64,000 nucleotides of DNA from contig CAVQID010000036.1 in assembly GCA_963712485.1 (NCBI GenBank), forward strand, positions 1 through 64,000, in the 5' to 3' direction. The stretch comes from JALORV01 sp963712485 (lineage in GTDB: Bacteria > Pseudomonadota > Gammaproteobacteria > Burkholderiales > Burkholderiaceae_F). The notes under the pieces were generated by a model that saw nothing but the letters and a program-made list of their open reading frames with translations, had not been told where the DNA came from and ran no database searches. Below are positions 29,100 to 38,642 of this stretch, one piece after another; positions within the stretch are counted from its first letter, which is position 1, and every line of letters starts with the position of its first letter. The position numbers and the translations under genes were made by a program.

Positions 29100-30552
29100 T
29101 GCCGGCGCGCAGCCGGCGCAGGATCTCGGCCGCACGCGGGGCCACATCCCCGGCCACGAGGCCGACATCGGTTCCGTCTTCGGCCGCGCGGCCGTGCAGC
29201 CAGGTGGCGCCGACTGCGGTGTCCCACGGCCTGAACCCTTGTGCGAGGAACGCGCCGAGCATCCCCGCAAGCACGTCACCGGTGCCCGCCGTCGCCAGCG
29301 CGGGCGAGCCGGTCGGGTTGATCGCGTAAGAGCCATCGGCGCGCGCGATGACGCTGCCTGCACCTTTGAGTATCACGATCGCGCTGAACTTCTGCGCAAG
29401 TCGCTGAGCGGAGCTGACGCGATCGCGCTGCACTTCGGCGGCGGCGATCCCCAGCAGACGCGCGGCCTCCAGCGGATGCGGTGTCAGCAGCGTCGGCTCG
29501 GTGCGATGCCGAAGTCGCTCGCCGAGATCGGCGTCGGCGGCGAGCAGGTTCAGCGCATCGGCATCGGCAACCAGCGCGCAGTCCCGCTCGAGTGCGGCCG
29601 CCATCCGCGCTCGCGCAACTTGGTCGAGCCCGAGGCCGCAGCCGACAACGATGGCCTGTAACCCGTGCACCTCGTCCAGGCTGCGGAACATCAGCTCCGG
29701 TTGCACCGGGTCGACGCGAAACTCGGGCGCACCAATCGCGTCGACGTAGACGCGACCGGCTCCGAGCCGCAGCGCGGCGCGTCCGCCCAGCAGCGCCGCG
29801 CCGACCATGCCGCGGCCGCCGCCGATGACAAGCACATTGCCGTAAGTGCCCTTGTGCGTGTCGCGGCGCCGCGCGCGCGTCAACGGGGCCAGATCGGCCG
29901 CGTCGGTGAGCGTGCCGGCGCCGGCGGCCGCTGCCGTGCCGATCGGCTCGACGACGACGCTGCCGGCTGCATCGACCCCGGCAGCGGTATGCAGGCCGGG
30001 CTTGTCGCCGATGAAGGTGACCGTCGCGGAAGCAAGGACTCCCGGGACGTCGCCGACCCAGGCGCCGGTGTCGGCATTCAGCCCGCTGGGCACATCGATG
30101 GCGACGACAGACGGATGCTGGTTGAGCCACGCCGCCGCGGCGAGGAATTCACCAGCGAGTGCGCGCGTCAGGCCGATACCGAACATCGCGTCGACGGCGA
30201 CATCGAAACGGGACTCGGACGGCAGTGCCGTCAGGACCCGGCCGCCCGCTGCGTTCCAGCGGTCCAGTGCGCTACTTGCGTCCGGCGTCATCGGTCGGTC
30301 GGCGCCGAGCAGCACGCCGACGACTTCGAAGCCGCGCTCCTTGAGTTCCGCAGCGACGACGAAGCCGTCGCCGCCGTTGTTGCCCGGTCCGCAGACGATG
30401 CAGACCGACCCCGTGGCATCTGTCCGCTGCGTCGCGATCCACTCGGCGGCGGCACGTCCGGCGCGTGCCATCAGCGCACCGGCGGGCAATTGCGCCTGCG
30501 CTGCCTGCTCGAATGCCCGCAGTTCGTCGACGCGGTAAAGGAAGGTGCCCAT
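29089..30552 (-). CDS. nnrD: Bifunctional NAD(P)H-hydrate epimerase / ADP-dependent dehydratase
   Basis: Repairs damaged NADHX and NADPHX. The N-terminal YjeF epimerase domain (about 1-210) includes CGPGNNGGDGFVVA and DAMFGIGLTRAL, and the Asp in IDVPSGLNADTG. The C-terminal ribokinase-like dehydratase domain (about 230-487) includes HKGTYGNVLVIGGGRGM, LTPHPLEAARLLG and the catalytic TAGTGDVLAGMLG. The start ATG at 30552 (MGTFLYRVDEL) is chosen because the longer frame to 31143 only mirrors dadA. It lies 27 bases downstream of dadA on the same strand, so it may be cotranscribed from dctPQM-dadA. Intact; 487 residues. Confidence 0.94.
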   Translation of the reverse strand: MGTFLYRVDELRAFEQAAQAQLPAGALMARAGRAAAEWIATQRTDATGSVCIVCGPGNNGGDGFVVAAELKERGFEVVGVLLGADRPMTPDASSALDRWNAAGGRVLTALPSESRFDVAVDAMFGIGLTRALAGEFLAAAAWLNQHPSVVAIDVPSGLNADTGAWVGDVPGVLASATVTFIGDKPGLHTAAGVDAAGSVVVEPIGTAAAAGAGTLTDAADLAPLTRARRRDTHKGTYGNVLVIGGGRGMVGAALLGGRAALRLGAGRVYVDAIGAPEFRVDPVQPELMFRSLDEVHGLQAIVVGCGLGLDQVARARMAAALERDCALVADADALNLLAADADLGERLRHRTEPTLLTPHPLEAARLLGIAAAEVQRDRVSSAQRLAQKFSAIVILKGAGSVIARADGSYAINPTGSPALATAGTGDVLAGMLGAFLAQGFRPWDTAVGATWLHGRAAEDGTDVGLVAGDVAPRAAEILRRLRAGITA

Positions 30553-30578
30553 CGCTGTGTGACTGTTTGAGCCAAAGG

Positions 30579-31841
30579 CTAGGCGGCGGCGCCGCGCAGG
30601 TACCTGTCCAGCGTCAAGCCCTCGAGATCGATCGCCGGTGTTCTGCCCGCAATCACGTCGGCCAGCACGCATGCGGAACCCACCGCCATGACCCAGCCGC
30701 TCGAACCGTGGCCCGTGTTCAGGAACAGGTTGCCGATCGGCGTGCGGCCGAGAACCGGGGGGCCGTCGGGAAGCATCGGCCGCACTCCGACCCAGAACTT
30801 GCCCTGGCGGTAGCTCGCCGCATAGGGGAACCAGTCCTGCGCGACCTTCAGCAGCGTTCGCAGTGCGCTTTCGCGCAGCGCGGTGCCGCGCGTTCCGAGC
30901 TCTGCGGTGCCGGCCACGCGCATGCGGTTGCCCATGCGCGTAATGGCGACCTTGTAGGTCTCGTCCATGATGCTGAGGAAGGGCGCGTGCTCGAAGGCCG
31001 TGATCGCCGCCGTTGCCGAATAGCCCTTCACCGCGATCAGCGGCAGGCGAATGCCGATACGTTCGAGCAGCGCGCCGCTGTCGATACCGCCGGCCATCAC
31101 GTAGGCGTCGGCACGGACCGGACCTGCGCTCGTCTGCGCGCACTCCACCCTGCCCGGCGCCATGTCGAAACCGAGCACGTCGACGCCGAAGCGAAAATCG
31201 ACGCCGTCCCGCAACGCGATGTCCTTCAGCTGGTGCGCAAAGTAAGCGCAGTTGCCGGTCTCATCGTCGGGCAGGTGAAGGCCGCCGGCCAGTTCGGTGG
31301 CCGGGTACAGCGCCGGCTCCAGCGTCCGGCACTGCGTCGCATCCAGCAGCGTGTTGCGAACCCCGAGTTCGCCGAGCAGCGTACGCGTCGTCGCCGAGGC
31401 CTCGACTTCGCGCTCGGTGCGGAAGAGCTGCAGGTAGCCGGTCGCCTGCTCGTAGTCGATGGCGAGCTGCGTGCGCAGCGCGCGCAGCTCGTTCTGGCTG
31501 TAGAACGCCAGGCGCTGCATTCGCGATCGGTTGCGGCGGTAGCGCTCGGCATTGCACTCGCCGAGCCAGCGCCGGATCCATCCCCAGAGGGCGGGGCTCA
31601 GCGTTGGCCGGAACACGACCGGGGATTCCGCGCGCAGCAGGTACGCCAGCACCTTCTTCGGCATTCCGGGTGAAGCCCAGGGTCCGACATAGCCGGGCGC
31701 CATCACGCCGGCATTGGCAAAGCTGGCCTCCTGCGCGACGCCGGAGCGGCGTTCCATCACGATGACGTCGAAGCCTGCGCGACGGAGGGCATGGGCAGTG
31801 CAGACGCCGATGATGCCGGCACCCACGACAACGACGCGCAT
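30579..31841 (-). CDS. dadA: D-amino acid dehydrogenase, FAD-dependent (DadA)
   Basis: A 420-residue membrane-peripheral flavoenzyme that oxidises D-amino acids to oxo acids, passing electrons to the respiratory chain. MRVVVVGAGIIGVCTAHALR is the FAD dinucleotide fold, and EASFANAGVMAPGYVGPWASP is a DadA hallmark. The C terminus LFLNTGHGSSGWVMAVGSA closes the FAD site. It lies 61 bases after dctM on the same strand, so the TRAP transporter may supply its substrate. No dadX racemase is adjacent. Proline or other imino acids are possible alternative substrates for this family. Confidence 0.88.
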   Translation of the reverse strand: MRVVVVGAGIIGVCTAHALRRAGFDVIVMERRSGVAQEASFANAGVMAPGYVGPWASPGMPKKVLAYLLRAESPVVFRPTLSPALWGWIRRWLGECNAERYRRNRSRMQRLAFYSQNELRALRTQLAIDYEQATGYLQLFRTEREVEASATTRTLLGELGVRNTLLDATQCRTLEPALYPATELAGGLHLPDDETGNCAYFAHQLKDIALRDGVDFRFGVDVLGFDMAPGRVECAQTSAGPVRADAYVMAGGIDSGALLERIGIRLPLIAVKGYSATAAITAFEHAPFLSIMDETYKVAITRMGNRMRVAGTAELGTRGTALRESALRTLLKVAQDWFPYAASYRQGKFWVGVRPMLPDGPPVLGRTPIGNLFLNTGHGSSGWVMAVGSACVLADVIAGRTPAIDLEGLTLDRYLRGAAA

Positions 31842-31902
31842 CGAGTGGTCTTCTTCGCAATTTGGCGGCGCGGATTGTAGCCGCGCGCGACGGAACCTGC
31901 GC

Positions 31903-33201
31903 CTAGAACTTCATCTTCGACGGCAGGTAGCTCACGATTTGCGGGAAGAACCAGATCAGCAGCACCGCGATCACCATCATCAGGAAGTAGGGCGCAGCGG
32001 CCACCGCGATCGTGTTGATCTGGCGCTTGGTCATGCCCTGCAGCACGAAGAGATTGAATCCGACCGGCGGCGTGATCTGTGCCATCTCGACGACCACGAC
32101 GATGAAGATGCCGAACCACAGCAGGTCGATCCGTGCCGCCTGCAGCGTCGGCAGCAACACCGCCATCGTCAGCACCACCATCGAGATGCCGTCGAGGAAG
32201 CAGCCGAGCACGATGAAGAAGACCGTCAGCAGCACGATCAGCCCGAAAGGTGACAGCTGCAGCGCGCCGATCGACTCGGCCAGCTGCCGCGGCAGGCCGA
32301 TGAAGCCCATCGACAGCGACAGGAAGGCCGAGCCGGCGAGGATGAGCGCGATCATGCAGTACAGGCGCGTCGCCGCCATCAGCGAGTCGCGGAACGTTGC
32401 CCACGTCAGCGTGCGCTGCGCCGCCGACAGGATCAGCGCGCCGACGACGCCGAGCGCCGCCGCTTCGGTCGCCGTGGCGATGCCGAGGTAAATCGAGCCC
32501 AGCACCACCAGGATCAGGGCGACCACCGGGATCAGATGGCGCGATTCGGCCAGCTTCTGCGCAAAGCTCATGCGGATGTCGGCCGGCGGGATCAGGTCGC
32601 GGTGCCGCAGCGCCCAGAACACCGTGTAGCCCATGAAGAGTGCGGCCAGCATCAGGCCGGGGATGACGCCCGCGATGAAAAGCTTGCCGATCGAGACATC
32701 GGCCGCCACGCCGTAGACGATCATGATGATCGACGGCGGGATCAGCAGCCCGAGCGTGCCGGCGCCGGCCAGCGATCCGAGGGAGATCTGCTCTGGATAA
32801 CCGCGCTGCTTCAGTTCGGGCAACGTGATCTTGCCGACCGTCGCGCAGGTCGCGGCCGACGAGCCGGACACCGCCGCGAAGATCGTGCAGCCGATGATGT
32901 TGGTGTGCAGCAGCCGCCCCGGCAGCCACTGCAGCCACGGTGCGAGGCCGCGGAACAGGCCTTCCGAAAGGCGCGTCTTCAGCAGGATCTCGCCCATCCA
33001 CACGAACAGCGGCAGCGCGGTCAGCGTCCAGCTCGACAGCGATCCCCAGACCGTCAGTGCGAGCGCATCGCCACCCGGCCGGGTGGTGAAGAGCTCCATG
33101 CCGAGCCAGGCAACACCGAGCACGGCAATGCCGACCCAGACGCCGGCGCCGAGGATGACGAAGAGCGCGACGATCAGCAGCAGCGCGATCAGGGTTCCCA
33201 T
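31903..33201 (-). CDS. dctM: TRAP transporter large permease DctM
   Basis: A 432-residue membrane subunit that couples sodium influx to solute import with DctQ. It has about 12 hydrophobic helices and the family motifs FVWMGEILLKTRLSE, SGSSAATCATVG and GLLIPPSIIMIVYGV. VEMAQITPPVGFNLFVLQG is the typical DctM C-terminal motif. ATG at 33201 gives MGTLIALLLIVALF; a GTG at 33210 overlapping the dctQ stop is equally possible and would couple translation. Its partners dctQ and dctP are directly upstream. Intact. Confidence 0.93.
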   Translation of the reverse strand: MGTLIALLLIVALFVILGAGVWVGIAVLGVAWLGMELFTTRPGGDALALTVWGSLSSWTLTALPLFVWMGEILLKTRLSEGLFRGLAPWLQWLPGRLLHTNIIGCTIFAAVSGSSAATCATVGKITLPELKQRGYPEQISLGSLAGAGTLGLLIPPSIIMIVYGVAADVSIGKLFIAGVIPGLMLAALFMGYTVFWALRHRDLIPPADIRMSFAQKLAESRHLIPVVALILVVLGSIYLGIATATEAAALGVVGALILSAAQRTLTWATFRDSLMAATRLYCMIALILAGSAFLSLSMGFIGLPRQLAESIGALQLSPFGLIVLLTVFFIVLGCFLDGISMVVLTMAVLLPTLQAARIDLLWFGIFIVVVVEMAQITPPVGFNLFVLQGMTKRQINTIAVAAAPYFLMMVIAVLLIWFFPQIVSYLPSKMKF

Positions 33202-33206
33202 CGGGC

Positions 33207-33716
33207 TCACTCGACGTGCGCGGTTTCGTCGGTGCCGGGCGCGAGCTGGCCGGTCCGCAGCGTGAGCAGGAGTTGCTCGGCAAACGCGAGCGCCAGGCCA
33301 AAGAGGCCGATGGCCATCGACAGCTGCGGAATCCACAGCGGCGTTGCGTCGACGTTCTGCGAAATGTCGTCGAAGGTGTACGAGCCCCACACCAGCTTCG
33401 CCGCGAAGTAGGCGAAGTACGCCGACAACAGCGTCGCGACGACCAGGCAGATCACCTCCATCCAGTAGCGCGTACGGCCCTTCAGTCGATGCAGGATGAG
33501 GCCAACGCGGATGTGGTCGCCGCGCCGCAACGCGTACGGCATCGCCAGGAACGATCCCGCGGCCAGGCAATAGCCGGCATACGCGTCGAGACCCGCCATC
33601 GAAAATCCCAGTTCGCGTCCGGCAATGCCGACGACCTGCACCGCGAGCGTCAGGAAAATGAAGAGGGCGCCCAACGCACCCAGCAGCGTGTAGAACGGAT
33701 CGAGATGCGTGCGCAT
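33207..33716 (-). CDS. dctQ: TRAP transporter small permease DctQ
   Basis: A 169-residue protein with four predicted membrane segments, for example LLGALGALFIFLTLAVQVVG and MEVICLVVATLLSAYFAYFA, and the conserved RRGDHIRVGLI loop between helices 2 and 3. DctQ packs against DctM and stabilises it. The stop TGA overlaps a possible dctM GTG start. A hairpin between dctP and this gene probably lowers its expression relative to dctP. Confidence 0.9.
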   Translation of the reverse strand: MRTHLDPFYTLLGALGALFIFLTLAVQVVGIAGRELGFSMAGLDAYAGYCLAAGSFLAMPYALRRGDHIRVGLILHRLKGRTRYWMEVICLVVATLLSAYFAYFAAKLVWGSYTFDDISQNVDATPLWIPQLSMAIGLFGLALAFAEQLLLTLRTGQLAPGTDETAHVE

Positions 33717-33729
33717 CGGGCGGCGCGGA

Positions 33730-33755
33730 AAGGAAAAGGCCGCCTCGCGGCGGCC
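33730..33755 (-). terminator. Hairpin attenuator between dctP and dctQ
   Basis: On the minus strand GGCCGCC, loop GCGA and GGCGGCC are followed by TTTTCCTTTCC. It sits just after the dctP stop and inside the operon. Partial termination here would give more binding protein than permease, as TRAP systems need. Confidence 0.7.
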
Positions 33756-33762
33756 TGTCGTC

Positions 33763-34743
33763 TTACTTGCGGAACGTCGTGATGATCGACTGTCCGTCCG
33801 CGCCCGACTTGGCGAGCCACTCGGTGAGCATCGTATCGCCCATTTTGGCGAGCTCCGCCTTGAACGCGGCGTTCGGTTCGTACACCGTCATCTTGTTCGC
33901 CTTCAGTGTCGTCAGCGATTCGCCGGTGTATTCGCGCATGCGCTTCCAGCCGCGCTCTTCGGCGGCTTTGGCGGCGGCGACGACCGCGTCCTGCGTCGCC
34001 TTGTCGAGCTTGTCGAACTCCTTCTGGTTGACGATGACCATGTTCTTCGGCAGCCACGCGTCGGCGGTCGCGAAGTGGGTCAGGCTCTCCCAGACCTTGG
34101 AATCGACGCCGGTGGCGCCCGACGACATGAACGAATCGACCACGCCGGTGGCGAGCGCCTGCGACAATTCAGCGGCCTGGATCGTCAGTGGCTGCGCGCC
34201 GACCATCGCGGCGATGCGTGTCGTCGCCGGGTTGTAGGCGCGCCACTTCAGGCCCTTCATGTCGGCGACCGAATTCAGCTGCTTCTTCGTGTAGATGCCC
34301 TGCGGTGGCCATGCCACGGCGTAAAGCACCTTGATGCCCTGAGCGTTCAGGATCTTCTCGACTACCGGCCGCTGCGCCTGCCAGAGCTTCCACGACGCAT
34401 CGAAACCGGTCGCAACGAAGGGCACGGCGTCAGCGCCGAACACCGGGTTCTCGTTTTCCAGCAGGCTCATCAGCACTTCACCAATCTGGGCCTGGCCGGT
34501 CTGCACCGCGCGCTTGATCTCGGGGGCCTTGAAGAGCGAGCCGCCGGCATGCACGGTGATGTTGAGCTTGCCGTTGGTCGCCTTGGCCACGTCGGCAGCG
34601 AACTGCGTCAGATTCTGGGTGTGCGGGTTACCGGCGGGGTAGCCGGCAGGCAGGTCCCACTTGGTCTGGGCAGCCGCAGGTAGACCGAAGGCCAGCGCGG
34701 CCGCAGCGACCGTGGTGCCGATAAACAGCGAACGTCGTTTCAT
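33763..34743 (-). CDS. dctP: TRAP transporter substrate-binding protein DctP
   Basis: A 326-residue periplasmic receptor. The signal peptide is MKRRSLFIGTTVAAAALAFG with cleavage after PAAAQ. Then comes the DctP fold with TQNLTQFAADVAKATNGKLN, GQAQIGEVLMSLLENENPVFG and the carboxylate-binding Arg in MKGLKWRAYNPAT. It is the first gene of dctPQM. The ligand is an organic acid. The neighbouring dadA and the divergent 5-oxoprolinase suggest an amino-acid-derived acid such as 5-oxoproline, but this is inference from context. Confidence 0.92.
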   Translation of the reverse strand: MKRRSLFIGTTVAAAALAFGLPAAAQTKWDLPAGYPAGNPHTQNLTQFAADVAKATNGKLNITVHAGGSLFKAPEIKRAVQTGQAQIGEVLMSLLENENPVFGADAVPFVATGFDASWKLWQAQRPVVEKILNAQGIKVLYAVAWPPQGIYTKKQLNSVADMKGLKWRAYNPATTRIAAMVGAQPLTIQAAELSQALATGVVDSFMSSGATGVDSKVWESLTHFATADAWLPKNMVIVNQKEFDKLDKATQDAVVAAAKAAEERGWKRMREYTGESLTTLKANKMTVYEPNAAFKAELAKMGDTMLTEWLAKSGADGQSIITTFRK

Positions 34744-34886
34744 AGTCTCCTCGTGTCGGGTCTGCGCGGCGGGACGGATGGCTGTGTCAACATATCCGGG
34801 TCACTGCCGGCCGAAGACGGGCCGGAAACGTCTTATCGCCGCGCGTCGCGAAGCATACAAGCACCGGCGCCCCTTCGGAGAGCCGC

Positions 34887-37800
34887 ATGAGCGAAGCCCT
34901 GCAGCCCGGATCGTGGGAGTTCTGGATCGACCGCGGCGGTACCTTTACCGACATCGTCGCGCGGCATCCCGACGGGTCACTCGTCACGCACAAGCTGCTG
35001 TCGGACAATCCGGAGCAGTATCGCGACGCCGCGGTCGCCGGTATCCGCCACCTGCTCGGCGTCGCCGCCGGTGCACCGATCCCGACCGAACGCATCGCCG
35101 CGGTCAAGATGGGTACCACGGTGGCGACCAATGCGCTGCTCGAGCGCAAGGGCGAGCCGACGGTGCTCGTCATCACGCGCGGGTTTCGCGATGCGCTGCG
35201 CATCGCCTACCAGAACCGGCCGCGCCTGTTCGAACGCCAGATCGTGCTGCCGGAGCTGCTTTATGCCCGGGTCATCGAGGCCGACGAGCGCACCGGCGCG
35301 CACGGCGAGGTGCTGCAGCCGCTCGACGGCGTGGCGCTGCGCAGCGCACTGCGCGAGGCGTACGACGCCGGACTGCGCTCGTGCGCGATCGTCTTCATGC
35401 ACGGTTATCGCTACGCCGCGCATGAGCAGGCCGCCGCGCAGATCGCGCGCGAAACCGGCTTTCCGCAGGTCTCCGTCTCGCACGAGGTGAGCCCACTGAT
35501 GAAGCTGGTGGCGCGCGGCGACACCACGGTCGTCGATGCGTACCTGTCGCCCATCTTGCGCCGCTACGTCGAGCAGGTGGCGGAAGACATGCCGGGCGCG
35601 CGCCTGCTCTTCATGCAGAGCAACGGCGGCCTGACTGACGCCTGGCGTTTCCAGGGTAAGGACGCGATCCTGTCGGGCCCGGCCGGCGGCATCGTCGGCA
35701 TGGCCCGGGCCAGCAAACACGCTGGGTTCGGGCACGTCATCGGCTTCGACATGGGCGGCACGTCGACCGACGTTTCGCACTATGCCGGCGAGTACGAGCG
35801 TGAGTTCGAGACTCTTGTTGCCGGCGTGCGCATGCGGGCGCCGATGATGAGTATCCACACCGTGGCGGCGGGGGGCGGCTCGATCCTGCACTTCGATGGC
35901 GCGCGCTTGCGCGTCGGGCCGGATTCGGCCGGTGCCAACCCGGGTCCGGCCTGCTACCGGCGCGGCGGGCCACTGGCGGTGACGGATGCCAATGTGATGC
36001 TCGGTCGCGTCCAGCCGGAGTTCTTTCCGCACGTGTTCGGCCCGCGCGGCGACGCGCCGCTCGACCGCGAGGTCGTTCGCCGCCGATTCACGGAACTGGC
36101 GCAGCGCATTGAAGACGCAACGGGCCGCCGTCAGACCGCAGAACAGGTGGCTGCCGGGTTCGTCGAAATCGCCGTCGGCAACATGGCCGAGGCGATCAAG
36201 CGCATCTCGGTGCAACGCGGCCACGACGTGACCCGATACACGCTCACCGTATTCGGCGGAGCCGGCGGCCAGCATGCCTGCGCGGTGGCTGACGCGCTGG
36301 CGATGTCAACGGTATTCGCCCATCCGCTCGCGGGCGTGCTGTCCGCATACGGCATGGGCCTCGCCGACCAGACGGCGATGCGCGAGATGACGATCGAGCG
36401 TCCGCTCGGTGAAGAGGCGCTGCCGTTGCTGGAGGAAAGCCTGGAAAAACTGGCGGCGCAGGCCTCGGCATCGCTGCAGGAACAGGGCGTGGCGAAGGCC
36501 AGGATCGAACTGATGCCGCGTGCGCACCTGAAGTACGAGGGCACGGACACCGCGCTTGCGGTGGCGTTCGGGATCGGTGGAAGCGATGAAGGAACAGTTC
36601 GACGCCGCCTATCGACAGCGTTTTTCGTTCCTGATGCCCGATCGTCGCCTTATCGTGGAGACCTTGTCGGTCGAAGCCATCGGCGCCGGCGAAGCCACGG
36701 CTGCCGCCTCGGCGCAGCGCGCGCCACGCACCGGCGCGCTTGCGGCCGCGACGACCGTGCAGGCCTATTTCGATGGAGGCTGGCAGGCGACGCCGCTGTA
36801 CCGGCGCGACGACACCCGTCCCGGCGATCGCATCGACGGGCCGGCCATCGTTGCCGAGGCCAATGCGACGACCGTGGTCGAGCCCGGATGGCAGGCCGAG
36901 GTCACGCCACTCGACCACCTGGTCCTCCGGCGCATCGCGCCACGCGCCGTGCGCCGCGCGATCGGCACGACGGTCGACCCGGTGATGCTCGAGATCTTCA
37001 ACAACCTCTTCATGTCGATTGCCGAACAGATGGGTCTGCGGCTGCAGAACACCGCCTACTCGGTCAACATCAAGGAGCGGCTCGATTTCTCGTGTGCACT
37101 ATTCGACGCCGACGGCAACCTCATCGCCAATGCCCCGCACATGCCGGTGCACCTGGGCTCGATGAGTGAGTCGATCAAGACCGTCATGCGCGAGAACGCC
37201 GGGAAAATGGTTCCGGGCGATGCCTACGTCATCAACGATCCTTATCACGGCGGCACGCACCTGCCCGACGTGACCGTCATCACCCCGGTCTTCGGGCGTG
37301 ACGGCGGGCAGATCCTGTTCTATGTCGGTTCGCGCGGCCACCACGCGGACATCGGCGGCATCACCCCGGGCTCGATGCCGCCGTTTTCGTCGACGCTCGA
37401 CGAGGAAGGGGTGCGCTTCATCAACTTCAAGTTGATCGAAGGGCAGGGCGCCGGGCGTCCGGGACGCTTTCGCGAGGCCGAACTCATGGCGCTGCTCACC
37501 GGCGGGCAGCATCCGGCGCGCAATCCGGCGCAGAACGTCGCCGACCTGCGCGCCCAGATCGCGGCCAACGAGAAGGGTCGCGAGGAACTGCTGCGCATGG
37601 TCGAGCAGTTCGGGCTCGACGTCGTGCAGGCCTATATGAGGCATGTGCAGGACAACGCCGAAGAGTCGGTGCGGCGTGTCATCACGAGACTCACCGACGG
37701 CCAGTTCGAATACCTTCTCGACAACGGCGCGGTGATCCACGTGCGGGTCAGCGTCGATCGCGAGCGGCGCGCGGCGACCATCGACTTCACCGGGACCTCC

Positions 37801-38565
37801 GCACAACTGCCGAACAACTTCAACGCGCCGAGTGCGGTGTGCGTCGCTGCGGTCCTCTACGTGTTCCGCACGCTGGTCGATGACGTGATTCCCCTCAACG
37901 CCGGCTGCCTGAAGCCGCTCGACATCATCATCCCGGGCGGCTCGATGCTGAACCCGGATTACCCCGCCGCCGTAGTCGCCGGCAACGTCGAGACTTCGTC
38001 GTGCATCACCAATGCGCTTTATGGTGCGCTGGGCGTGATGGCATCCGCGCAGGGAACGATGAACAATTTCACGTTCGGCAATGAGCGCTACCAGTACTAC
38101 GAGACCATCTCCGGAGGTTCGGGCGCGGGGATACGTGATCTGACGTCCGCCGACGAAGGCTTCGACGGGACCGACGTCGTGCAGACGCACATGACCAATT
38201 CGCGACTCACGGATCCCGAAGTGCTTGAGTTCCGTTACCCGGTCCTGCTCGAGAGCTACGCGATCCGTCCCGGATCGGGCGGCGCCGGCCGCTGGCATGG
38301 CGGCAACGGCGGCACGCGCCGCGTGCGCTTTCTCGAGCAGATGACCGCGTCGATCCTCGCGAACAACCGCTCGATCGCGCCGTTCGGCATGGCAGGCGGC
38401 ATGGCCGGTGCGCACGGCCGCAACTGGGTCGAACGAGTCGACGGCAGCCGTGAGGAACTGCCGCATATCGGCTCGGCCGAGATGGCTCCGGGCGACGTGT
38501 TCGTCATCGAGACGCCGGGCGGCGGGGGCTTCGGCAAACCCGGAGAGAACTTGAGTCCCAAATAG
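34887..38565 (+). CDS. oplAH: 5-oxoprolinase, fused HyuA-HyuB type (one frameshift)
   Basis: An ATP-dependent enzyme opening 5-oxo-L-proline to L-glutamate, or a related hydantoinase. The N-terminal HyuA part (about 1-690) starts with WEFWIDRGGTFTDIVARHPD, has MGTTVATNALLERKG, LSGPAGGIVG and FDMGGTSTDVS. The HyuB part (about 690-1225) has DPVMLEIFNNLFMSIAEQMG, ENAGKMVPGDAYVINDPYHG and C-terminal GGGGFGKP. Both halves are one polypeptide of about 1225 residues as in eukaryotic-type OPLAH, once an extra A at 36573 is removed: AVAFG then SVEAMKEQFD. A false stop at 37169 otherwise splits it. The gene is divergent from dctP with a 143-base spacer that probably carries both promoters. The indel is probably an error. 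Confidence 0.88.
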
Positions 38566-38642
38566 CGTGATCGGGGCGCCGATTTCACCCCAAGGACGGG
38601 GGATGCGCTCCCCATAATCGTCGCAGCTCCCGACGCTGCACG

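Noticed and set aside
29089..31143. A 684-residue NnrD with a long N-terminal extension
   Set aside because: The upstream part overlaps dadA in another frame; the family start MGTFLYRVDEL is at 30552.
31757..33301. A 514-codon open frame overlapping dctM on the same strand
   Set aside because: DctM is complete in another frame with all membrane segments and motifs; this one is Arg-, Gly- and Asp-rich noise.
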